Positions 1-6,194 of a DNA stretch of 9,863 nucleotides are shown here, in pieces (within the stretch, counting starts at the first letter, position 1; each line of letters starts with the position of its first letter). Below the pieces are notes generated by a model. The model was not told the DNA's origin and ran no database searches. It saw nothing but the letters and a program-made list of their open reading frames with translations. The position numbers and the translations under genes were made by a program. The stretch is from Bordetella parapertussis (GTDB lineage: Bacteria > Pseudomonadota > Gammaproteobacteria > Burkholderiales > Burkholderiaceae_C): contig CAMDJS010000073.1 of assembly GCA_945900685.1 (NCBI GenBank), positions 1-9,863 on the forward strand, written 5' to 3'.

Positions 1-835
1 GGACGCATTGGTCGATTTAGCGCCTTTCCCGCAGTCTCGGCAAAGTTCGCTGCTGGTCAACAAACAAATGGTGGAAAAAACCGTGCAGCCCGAGGACAGC
101 GGTTTCTCCGGCGTGGTGTTCAAAGTGCAAGCCAACATGGACGCCAACCACCGCGACCGCATCGCGTTTGTGCGCGTGGCCTCGGGCAAATACGCGCCGG
201 GCATGAAGCTCAAAGTGCAACGCAGCGCCAAAGAATTGCGCCCCACTTCCGTGGTCACCTTTTTGAGTCAGCGGCGCGAAGCGGTGGAAGAAGCCTTCGC
301 GGGCGACATCATCGGCTTCACAACGCATGGTGGTGTGCAACTCGGCGACACCATCACCGACGGCAGCAGTTTGCAATTCACCGGCTTGCCGTTTTTTGCG
401 CCCGAATTGTTCATGACCGTGCTGCTGAAAAACCCGCTGCGCACCAAGCAGTTGCAAACCGGTTTGGAGCAACTCGGCGAAGAAGGCGCGATCCAAGTGT
501 TCAAGCCTGAAATCGGCGGGCCCATGCTGCTCGGCGCCATTGGCCAATTGCAATTTGAAGTGGTACAACACCGACTCAAAGCTGAATACGACTGCGATGT
601 GCGGCTAGAGCCTTGCCAATACACCGGCGCACGCTGGATCACCGCCGACACACCGGCGCAACTGCGCGAGTTCAGCAACGCTTACCCGCAACGCATGGCG
701 CTGGACGCCGCCCACACGCTGGCCTATTTGTGCACCTCGCCTTATGACGTGCGTTTGGCGCAAGAACGTTTTCCGCATATCCATTTTCATCCTTTGCGCG
801 AACACGCTGGACTGGCCTTAGGGTCGGCCGGCTAA
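1..835 (+). CDS. prfC: Peptide chain release factor 3 (RF3), C-terminal part; 5' end outside window
   Basis: RF3 is a translational GTPase that acts on the ribosome and drives release of RF1/RF2 after peptide-chain termination. The first full codon starts at 2 and the TAA stop is at 833-835, giving 277 residues, about the C-terminal half of the usual 530 or so. The GTP-binding domain (P-loop, NKxD) lies upstream of the window. What is visible matches RF3 domains II and III closely: the stretch FKVQANMDANHRDRIAFVRV, then SGKYAPGMKL, GDTITDG, FAPELF, LEQLGEEGAIQVF, LGAIGQLQFEVV and the terminal RLAQERFPHIHFHPLREH. A short extra segment (about residues 15-25 of the visible part) precedes the domain II strand. 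No frameshift is seen. The next gene starts 6 bases after the stop, so the two are probably cotranscribed. Family assignment is very secure. Confidence 0.97.
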   Translation, partial: DALVDLAPFPQSRQSSLLVNKQMVEKTVQPEDSGFSGVVFKVQANMDANHRDRIAFVRVASGKYAPGMKLKVQRSAKELRPTSVVTFLSQRREAVEEAFAGDIIGFTTHGGVQLGDTITDGSSLQFTGLPFFAPELFMTVLLKNPLRTKQLQTGLEQLGEEGAIQVFKPEIGGPMLLGAIGQLQFEVVQHRLKAEYDCDVRLEPCQYTGARWITADTPAQLREFSNAYPQRMALDAAHTLAYLCTSPYDVRLAQERFPHIHFHPLREHAGLALGSAG

Positions 836-838
836 GGA
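834..838 (+). promoter_or_regulatory. Shine-Dalgarno for the sialidase-like gene
   Basis: AAGGA overlaps the prfC stop codon. It lies only 3 bases before the ATG at 842 but 6 bases before the adjacent ATG at 845, so the second ATG may be the one mainly used. The overlap with the prfC TAA suggests that terminating ribosomes could re-initiate here. Confidence 0.6.
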
Positions 839-841
839 CGC

Positions 842-2026
842 ATGATGCACAAGTCTTGGTTACCAGCTAGCTTGATGCCCTTGGTTTGGTTTGTTGTTTG
901 GCTGGTTGCAGCGCTATTGCTTGTCAACGCTGAGTCAACACCTGTCATTGGCAGGCCAGCCAAAACCGCTGGCCCAGCCACACCGCAACCCAAGCCATCG
1001 GGCTGGGTGCTGGAAGCCCAAGGACTGGTGCCACAACCTCCCCTCGCGCCTGCCGCACACGCCAGCAATCTGGTGGCCTTACCAACCAACCCGCATTTCA
1101 GTCTGGCTGTTTTTTGGTTTGCAGGAAGCAAGGAAGCCAAGCCTGATGTGCGCATCGCCATGTCACTGTGGTCGCGGCAACAACAAGCTTGGACAGAACC
1201 GGTCTGGGTGGTCGATCGCTTGTCTGCGGGTCGATCCCTTGGCAAAGGCATTTTGCATATCGGCAACCCGGTCGCTTGGTTAGATCAACAACAGCGTTTG
1301 CATGTGTTTGTGGTGGGCACTGGCTTGGGCGGTTGGGCCGCTTCCAGAGTGCTGCATTTGCGTCAGCCAAGTGCAGACATCAACCCGGCACAAGCCCAAT
1401 TTGAAGTGATCGGCCAATTGCCATTGGGCTGGTTATGGAACCTGAGCCACTTGGTTCGCCATGCGCCGCTGCCCTTGGCCGATGGCGGCATGGTGCTGCC
1501 ATTGCACTTTGAACTGGGCAAACATTACCCAGTGTTTGCTTGGTTCAGTCCATCCGGGGAATTTCAAGGACTGAGGCGATTGGCACATATGCGTCGTATG
1601 TTGCAACCTGCGGTGATTGCAGTTGACGCCAACCATTGGCAAGCCTATATGCGCAGCCTGTCCCCGCATGACAAAGTCAGTCTGATCCGCAGTGCCGATG
1701 CCGGCGCGCACTGGTCCGAGCGTGAAGCCTTGTCGCTCAGCAACCAAGATTCTGCGGTTGCCGCTGTCATGCTGCCCGGCGCTGGCGCGGTGATGGTGCG
1801 CAACCCCTACGAGCGCGGTCGCAGCCTGCTGGTCATGCACGACAGTGTGGATGGCTTGCAATGGTCTGCACCGCAAACCTTGGTTGATGGTTTGCCACAA
1901 ACAGAGTATTCGTACCCTTCACTGAGTTGGAGCGATGACCGCTTGTGGGTCAGCTACACCGAATTGCGCCAAGGGATTGCATGGCAAAGATGGCGGGCAG
2001 CGCCTGCAGCCAAAGCCAAGCCATGA
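842..2026 (+). CDS. Membrane-anchored or exported sialidase-like (BNR/Asp-box) beta-propeller protein
   Basis: Predicted neuraminidase-like protein of the COG4692 type, 394 residues. Residues about 11-30 form one strongly hydrophobic segment ending in LLLVNA, which could be a signal peptide cut after Ala30 or an uncleaved anchor, so the propeller should face the periplasm. A Pro/Ala-rich spacer (about 36-70) follows. The propeller shows family hallmarks in order: HASNLVALP (73-81), FWFAGSKEAKPDVRIAMS (91-108), GNPVAWLDQQQRLHVFVV (141-158), LSHLVRHAPLPLADGGMVLP (201-220), LQPAVIAVD (254-262), one good Asp-box SADAGAHW (284-291), a degenerate one SVDGLQW (335-341), and EYSYPSLSW (355-363). Substrate and activity are not established for such proteins; the catalytic Arg triad of true GH33 sialidases cannot be assigned here by eye. 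The start is ATG 842 or 845 (see the ribosome-binding site). The stop overlaps the next gene's start. No glycan-uptake genes lie beside it. Confidence 0.85.
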   Translation: MMHKSWLPASLMPLVWFVVWLVAALLLVNAESTPVIGRPAKTAGPATPQPKPSGWVLEAQGLVPQPPLAPAAHASNLVALPTNPHFSLAVFWFAGSKEAKPDVRIAMSLWSRQQQAWTEPVWVVDRLSAGRSLGKGILHIGNPVAWLDQQQRLHVFVVGTGLGGWAASRVLHLRQPSADINPAQAQFEVIGQLPLGWLWNLSHLVRHAPLPLADGGMVLPLHFELGKHYPVFAWFSPSGEFQGLRRLAHMRRMLQPAVIAVDANHWQAYMRSLSPHDKVSLIRSADAGAHWSEREALSLSNQDSAVAAVMLPGAGAVMVRNPYERGRSLLVMHDSVDGLQWSAPQTLVDGLPQTEYSYPSLSWSDDRLWVSYTELRQGIAWQRWRAAPAAKAKP

Positions 2027-2700
2027 TGCTGTTTGAATACGCCTTGTCGCTGTCTTCTGCTGTGCTGCCACAGTTACAAGTGCAACAGGTGTTCCATGCG
2101 ACTGGCTGGCTGGCGGTCCTGACTTGGTTAAGCGTTCAATTCATTCGCGTGTATGACAAGCGATGGCGCTGGCTAATAGCGAGCTTGTGCTGGCTGCTGG
2201 TGTTAATGCTGTGGCAAGCCCCGCTGTCAAACTTGGGCTTGGCATTTCAAACGCCAAGTTTGCTGACATTGTGTTTGTGCGTGAATGCGGCATGGCAAGA
2301 CATCAAAGGCCGTTCCCATCTGCTTTTTTATACGGCACCCACTGAGCAAGCCCATGTCTGGATTTGGCTGCTGCCCGCAATCGCCGGATGGATTTTATGT
2401 CTAGATACATTCGGGCTCATGCCTTGGGACATCTACAGCATAGGGTTTGAGCAGCCTGTGGTGTGGCTCGCTTGGGGAGTGATGGGTGTGTGGATGGCCT
2501 GCATTTATTTGTTTGCACTGGCCGGTTGGCAGATGCAAGCTGTCAACTGCTGGTTGGTGGCGACTGCGTTGTTTGTGGCAACGCATGCACCCTCAGGCAA
2601 TGTCTGGGATGCGTGGTCAGACCCGGGTTTGTGGATATGGGCGCATGTCAAGTTGATTCAGTTCATCTGGCGTCAACGAACCCGCATCAACCATTCCTGA
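2023..2700 (+). CDS. Polytopic membrane protein of unknown family
   Basis: 225-residue, tryptophan-rich hydrophobic protein that I do not recognise. By eye, membrane segments lie near residues 26-43, 48-65, 70-90, 111-129, 145-168 and 173-188, with a weaker one near 201-216. The tail ends in a basic run (RQRTRINHS), which suggests a cytoplasmic C-terminus. A conserved-looking loop NVWDAWSDPGLWIWAH (193-208) could be a family signature. The start is ATG 2023 or the adjacent ATG 2026. ATG 2023 overlaps the TGA of the sialidase-like gene in an ATGA junction, and no clear ribosome-binding site is present, so translational coupling is likely. The frame is open further upstream to 1945, but that part lies inside the previous gene and is not hydrophobic. 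The 3' end overlaps the convergent GT39 gene by 28 bases. A partnership with the sialidase-like protein is inferred from position only. Confidence 0.75.
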   Translation: MMLFEYALSLSSAVLPQLQVQQVFHATGWLAVLTWLSVQFIRVYDKRWRWLIASLCWLLVLMLWQAPLSNLGLAFQTPSLLTLCLCVNAAWQDIKGRSHLLFYTAPTEQAHVWIWLLPAIAGWILCLDTFGLMPWDIYSIGFEQPVVWLAWGVMGVWMACIYLFALAGWQMQAVNCWLVATALFVATHAPSGNVWDAWSDPGLWIWAHVKLIQFIWRQRTRINHS

Positions 2701-2705
2701 CGCCA
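2668..2705. repeat. Inverted repeat holding the stop codons of both convergent genes
   Basis: TGGCGTCA (2668-2675) and TGACGCCA (2698-2705) are perfect 8-bp complements with a 22-base loop. The left arm contains the minus-strand GT39 stop (2673-2675). The right arm contains the plus-strand membrane-protein stop (2698-2700). No T-tract follows on either side, so a classical intrinsic terminator is not supported, but the structure sits where a bidirectional transcript end would be useful. An alternative 7-bp stem, ATCAACC (2686-2692) with GGTTGAT (2723-2729), overlaps it. Confidence 0.4.
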
Positions 2706-4403
2706 CAACCATTCACGCGGACGGTTGATATTGTCTGCGTTCGCCTGCCCCGGTTTGGGTCTCAGTTCGATATCCCAACGCGTGGCAATGCGTTCACATA
2801 CATTCATGGTTTCACAAGGCAAGGGGTCGGCGGCGTCGAGTCTGACAACCATAAACCACGTGCCAGATGCAGTGTCAGTGCCGTTTGTGAGTGCCTCTAC
2901 ACGGGCTTGGTCACTGGTGAAACGGTTGTCACCGGGCAATAAAAAATGCAGTGGCTCAAATTCACCGTTCGAGCTTTGTGATGCCCAGATAGTGTCAGCT
3001 TGCGGGCGTAGCTTGCTGTCACCTTGAAAGTCGACGCGCTCGCCATACATGCCTTGCAGCAATGCGGTCAGACTGAGCAAGGCCAATGCAGCGCACAACA
3101 GTGAATCAAAAACGCCTGTTGATGGGATCCACCACATGCGCACCCAGATCACCAGACCTGCAACCCAGCTAACCAACACCAAGCCTGCCAGCAGATCTGG
3201 CAGCACGCCAATCGCACGCGCATGCCAGCCAAGCCAAACCAACACAGACAACATGATCAACGCGAGTAAACCGGTGACGCGAGGAGCCACCCGCTTGATG
3301 CTGTCAACATGCAATGCCATGAGCAAGGCCAAGGCTGGCAACAAGGGCAACAGATAACGGCTAGAGCGATGGTTAGGCAATAAAAAAACAACCCACCACA
3401 CGGCTATCCAAAGCAGCGATGCTTTGGTCAACAAACTGCGCTTTGGCTCTGAAGCTGTGCCTCTTTGTCGCCAGGCAACGCCAACCAAAGCCAACACCCA
3501 AGGAAACAACAAACCGCTGTTGAGCATGGGGGCGGCGAGGTAGTCAGCCGATCCGTTGAAACTGAACATCACCGAAAAGTAATTCCGGCCATCACTCATC
3601 TTGCCGGCGTTTTCCTGCTGCACAAATTCACGCCAGACTTCCTGTGGTTGCGGGTCAATCAATAACCAGCAAGCAAACAAGCCTACGGCCAACAAACTCA
3701 TCCACGCCATTTGTGCGGTGTTACAGACAACTGCACGCCATGACCACTTGGTTTGCAAAAACAGTCGAAGTAACCATGTACCGGCGGCCACAGGCGCGAC
3801 CAGGGCAAACGATTTATAGGCCAGGCCAATGCCTGTGAGCAGACCGAGCAACGTCCACCAGCGCCACTGGTCCCAGGTGTTTTGGATATCCCGGGTTTGC
3901 GCATTCGCTGCACGCCACAACACAAAGCCCGGTGCCAAGCTGTACCAAAACATTTCTGGCGCCGTGGTCATGTAAGGTCGACCATAGCGAAACGTGCCCC
4001 AGCAAAGTAAAAAACACAAAACCGCCCAAGCTGCAGTTCGCCATTCGCCCAACCAGCGCCGCAACAACATGGCCATACCGGCAGAGACCAACGCCAGATA
4101 AATAATGCTGGGCAGCCGGATCAACCACAACTGCCAATACTGCCCCCAACCGGTGACCAACATGCTTTGCCAAAACAACACAGGCGGTTTGGTGTTGCGC
4201 AAATTGCTGTAATCAGACACCAAGGGCAACCATTGCCCGGTTGCCGCCGTCATGCGGGCAATATGGGCGTAAATCATTTCATCGCCGTTGTTGGGCATGT
4301 AGAGGTTGTCAATGCCCCAGACATAAACCAGCGCCACCACCAGCACGGTTAACCACAGTGTGCGCGTAGAAGGTGAATGCGTTTGAAAACGTGAAGTCGT
4401 CAT
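2673..4403 (-). CDS. GT39/ArnT-like membrane glycosyltransferase (GT-C fold)
   Basis: 576-residue inner-membrane glycosyltransferase of the ArnT/PMT type. Such enzymes transfer a sugar from a polyprenyl-phosphate carrier to lipid A, LPS, protein or another acceptor on the periplasmic face. After a first membrane helix (about 16-32) comes the diagnostic first periplasmic loop: Asp-Glu at 41-42 in NNGDEMIYAHIARM, then GQWLPL (56-61) and the KPP motif in NTKPPVLFWQSML (70-82). About ten further hydrophobic segments run to residue 450, including RSSRYLLPLLPALALLMA (346-363), typical of the family. A soluble tail of about 125 residues follows, as in other family members. The start at 4403 is chosen because it precedes the first membrane helix and overlaps the gtrA stop in an ATGA junction. 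The frame is open upstream to 4610, inside gtrA. Donor and acceptor cannot be told from the sequence. Confidence 0.9.
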   Translation of the reverse strand: MTTSRFQTHSPSTRTLWLTVLVVALVYVWGIDNLYMPNNGDEMIYAHIARMTAATGQWLPLVSDYSNLRNTKPPVLFWQSMLVTGWGQYWQLWLIRLPSIIYLALVSAGMAMLLRRWLGEWRTAAWAVLCFLLCWGTFRYGRPYMTTAPEMFWYSLAPGFVLWRAANAQTRDIQNTWDQWRWWTLLGLLTGIGLAYKSFALVAPVAAGTWLLRLFLQTKWSWRAVVCNTAQMAWMSLLAVGLFACWLLIDPQPQEVWREFVQQENAGKMSDGRNYFSVMFSFNGSADYLAAPMLNSGLLFPWVLALVGVAWRQRGTASEPKRSLLTKASLLWIAVWWVVFLLPNHRSSRYLLPLLPALALLMALHVDSIKRVAPRVTGLLALIMLSVLVWLGWHARAIGVLPDLLAGLVLVSWVAGLVIWVRMWWIPSTGVFDSLLCAALALLSLTALLQGMYGERVDFQGDSKLRPQADTIWASQSSNGEFEPLHFLLPGDNRFTSDQARVEALTNGTDTASGTWFMVVRLDAADPLPCETMNVCERIATRWDIELRPKPGQANADNINRPREWLWRQEWLMRVR

Positions 4404-4927
4404 GCTTGGTCTTGCTTGTTTTTTTGACTGAAAGTCCACCAGTCGTTGGTCAAGTAGTTGCTGACACTGGCGATCAAAATAGACAGTACATTGGCCAACA
4501 AATAGTAAATGTAGGCAGACAAAAACAAAGTCAATCCATATTGAATTGCTATGCCCAGCCAACATGAAACGGTGTATTTCAAAAAGCGCTTCACCGTATG
4601 GCGGTCCCAACCCAAGCGTGCTGTAGGTGAGTCAGCCAACCGGTCCGCCCAGGTCCACAAACTGTTCCAAGCAAAATTATTGACCGTGGCCACGGCAATA
4701 GCCAACAACAGCGACATAGACAAACGCAATGAAGCGTCAGTCACCACCAGCGGCAAGGTCCATTCCTGCAACACAAATAAAACACCAATATTGACCACGG
4801 TGCCGGATGCACCGACAGTGGCAAAACGTATGTAGCGCCACCGGAACAATCGGTTCAGCAAGGGCTGCAAAAAAGCCAGATTCGCAGGCAAAGGAAAAGG
4901 CAGGTGGTCAGCGTTCAACTCAGGCAT
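4400..4927 (-). CDS. GtrA-family membrane protein (putative lipid-linked sugar flippase)
   Basis: 175-residue small membrane protein of the GtrA family (PF04138). Members are thought to translocate undecaprenyl-phosphate-linked sugars for O-antigen, teichoic acid or arabinan glycosylation; the mechanism is not firmly proven. The hallmarks are RYIRFATVGASGTVVNIGVL at residues 31-50, and a repeated Asn-Tyr/Phe...Asn...Trp-Thr motif: NNFAWNSLWTW (83-93) and SNYLTNDWWTF (156-166). Four hydrophobic segments lie near 36-53, 68-88, 116-137 and 139-158. It is longer than a typical member because of a 28-residue hydrophilic N-terminus and a cytoplasmic loop of about 20 residues. A good Shine-Dalgarno precedes the start. 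The gene overlaps the GT9 gene by 8 bases upstream and the GT39 gene by 4 bases downstream, so it probably supplies lipid-linked sugar to the GT39 enzyme. No GtrB-type polyprenyl-phosphate glycosyltransferase is visible. Confidence 0.92.
   Translation of the reverse strand: MPELNADHLPFPLPANLAFLQPLLNRLFRWRYIRFATVGASGTVVNIGVLFVLQEWTLPLVVTDASLRLSMSLLLAIAVATVNNFAWNSLWTWADRLADSPTARLGWDRHTVKRFLKYTVSCWLGIAIQYGLTLFLSAYIYYLLANVLSILIASVSNYLTNDWWTFSQKNKQDQA
4418..4424 (-). other. Possible -1 slippery heptamer before the gtrA/GT39 junction
   Basis: On the minus strand the gtrA codons CAA AAA AAC form A AAA AAC, which fits the X XXY YYZ pattern for -1 frameshifting, inside a run of seven A. GT39 lies in the -1 frame relative to gtrA, and that frame is open here, so a slip would read through into GT39 and make a fused protein. 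No stimulatory stem was identified, and A-runs also arise by chance in Lys/Asn/Gln-rich tails. Confidence 0.2.
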
Positions 4928-6158
4928 AGGCCGGGTCCCTGGGTTCGCACAATGCCAACTGGGTCAATGCCAGCGCCAATACATGCGCCGGCTCGATGCG
5001 TTGCAAACATTGGTTGTCCCCGTCACAAGGCGTGGCGCGGTGGTTGTAGGCTGTCAAGCACGGTGAGCAGGCGGCATGGCTTTCCAACGCAATCGCCCGG
5101 GGTGTCAATGGCCCGTACAACGCACTGGTTTCGGGGCCGAAGAACATCAGTGTGCGAATCGGCGTCAGGCTGGCAAAGTGACCGGGGCCACCGTCGTTGG
5201 TGATGAGTAAATCACTGTGAAAAAACAAACGGGTCAAGGCTTCTAGGTTTTTGGTGTAGCCGACAAAGTTCAAACAAAGGACATGGCCGCATTCGGCTTG
5301 AATGGATTGCGCCAGCGGTTGGTCTTCCGGCAAACCAATGATGCCCACCGCGTAACCTTGTTCGCACAAAGCCTTGGCCAAGACAGCGTAATGCGCGGCC
5401 GGCCAGGCGCGTATGGGCAACAAACCGCCGCCGGCATAAAACAAAATTCTTTTTTCTGCTTTCATGAACAACGGGTAATCGCGGTGCAAATCGCTTGTGA
5501 AGTCGGACATGTGTCCTTGCGAGAAATGCACTTGCAAACCCGAGTCCAAAGGCTTCATTGTCAATGTCGAGGGCTTGGTGCGCGGTGAGCTGTGGCTTTG
5601 CAAAGCATCCACAAGCGCCATGAATTGCAAGGTGATGTGGCGGTAGGGGTTGTAGGGAATGGCGGCGTTGAAAAATGATCCCCGGTACAAACCTTCTTGC
5701 GTGTGCGGTGTGAAACCGGCGCGCACGCGCGCACCGCAACCATAGGAGAGCAAGGCGCTGATGCGGGAAAACAATTCACAGTCAATCACCGCATCGAGTT
5801 TCAAACGGCGCAATCGCCACAGCACCCGAAGCAAACCCCCTAACAAGCTGAACAAACCGCTGTCGTCAATTCCGTGCAAATGTGTTTCAGGCGCCAAGCC
5901 GAGCAAACGGGCCACCGATTGGTTGCGCTTGAGTTGCAAAATGTGAATCTGTGCGCCCGGATGGTTTTTTTGGATATGCGCAAACATGGGTCCGGCCAAT
6001 ACCATGCTGCCCATTTCAGACAGCATAACGATCAGTACTTTTTGGATCGGTTCAGACGGGTTCGGCTTGCGGCCAAAGCACTTGTCCCACAGCGACACCA
6101 AGGCACATAAGAAAGGACCGACCCATGCGTCGATACGGCGTTGTGTATGTATATTCAT
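4920..6158 (-). CDS. Glycosyltransferase family 9 (heptosyltransferase-like)
   Basis: 412-residue GT-B enzyme of family GT9, which includes the LPS heptosyltransferases WaaC, WaaF and WaaQ. It likely adds a sugar from a nucleotide donor to an LPS or related acceptor on the cytoplasmic side of the inner membrane. The N-terminal Rossmann part starts at KVLIVMLSEMGSMVLAGPMF (40-59), in place of the usual IxxxxxGDxxxxxP pattern. The C-terminal donor-binding half has ILFYAGGG (238-245), the GT9 signature ITNDGGPGHFASL (319-331; usually TxDTGPxHLA) and FFGPETSALYGP (339-350). Four cysteines at 364, 367, 378 and 384 form a cluster (CSPC...C...C) seen in a GT9 subgroup. A basic, partly hydrophobic N-terminal extension of about 38 residues could bind membrane. 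ATG 6156-6158 is the only reasonable start, but no Shine-Dalgarno precedes it; a hairpin lies there instead. The acceptor is unknown. Confidence 0.9.
   Translation of the reverse strand: MNIHTQRRIDAWVGPFLCALVSLWDKCFGRKPNPSEPIQKVLIVMLSEMGSMVLAGPMFAHIQKNHPGAQIHILQLKRNQSVARLLGLAPETHLHGIDDSGLFSLLGGLLRVLWRLRRLKLDAVIDCELFSRISALLSYGCGARVRAGFTPHTQEGLYRGSFFNAAIPYNPYRHITLQFMALVDALQSHSSPRTKPSTLTMKPLDSGLQVHFSQGHMSDFTSDLHRDYPLFMKAEKRILFYAGGGLLPIRAWPAAHYAVLAKALCEQGYAVGIIGLPEDQPLAQSIQAECGHVLCLNFVGYTKNLEALTRLFFHSDLLITNDGGPGHFASLTPIRTLMFFGPETSALYGPLTPRAIALESHAACSPCLTAYNHRATPCDGDNQCLQRIEPAHVLALALTQLALCEPRDPAYA
4936..4940 (-). promoter_or_regulatory. Shine-Dalgarno for gtrA
   Basis: On the minus strand AGGGA lies 8 bases before the gtrA ATG (4925-4927), within the last codons of the GT9 gene. 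It supports the chosen gtrA start. Confidence 0.6.
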
Positions 6159-6162
6159 AAGA

Positions 6163-6192
6163 GGCAGCGGGCATTGTAGTCAGTCCGCTGCC
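6163..6192 (-). promoter_or_regulatory. Hairpin filling the uvrA-GT9 gap
   Basis: GGCAGCGG (6163-6170) and CCGCTGCC (6185-6192) are perfect 8-bp G+C-rich complements with a 14-base loop. The hairpin begins 2 bases after the uvrA stop and ends 4 bases before the GT9 start codon, so it occupies the position where a ribosome-binding site would be. In the direction of transcription it is followed by TCTTATG, with no U-tract, so it is a weak terminator candidate at best. It may act on translation initiation or RNA processing. Confidence 0.45.
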
Positions 6193-6194
6193 AT

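Noticed and set aside
17..571. Long open frame on the minus strand opposite prfC
   Set aside because: It mirrors the codon pattern of a clearly conserved RF3 sequence, its translation is His/Gln-rich with no family resemblance, and it has no supporting start signals.
1945..2022. Upstream extension of the membrane-protein frame to 1945
   Set aside because: The extra 26 residues overlap the sialidase-like gene in another frame, are polar, and have no ribosome-binding site; the ATGA junction at 2023-2026 is the better start.
4404..4610. Upstream extension of the GT39 frame to 4610 as the normal start
   Set aside because: It lies inside gtrA, adds 69 residues absent from the family, and ATG 4401-4403 gives the expected short N-terminus before the first membrane helix. 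It matters only if the frameshift idea is true.
6163..6192. The uvrA-GT9 hairpin as a standard intrinsic terminator
   Set aside because: The stem is suitable, but the downstream bases are TCTTATG with no U-run, and the next gene begins only 4 bases later on the same strand.
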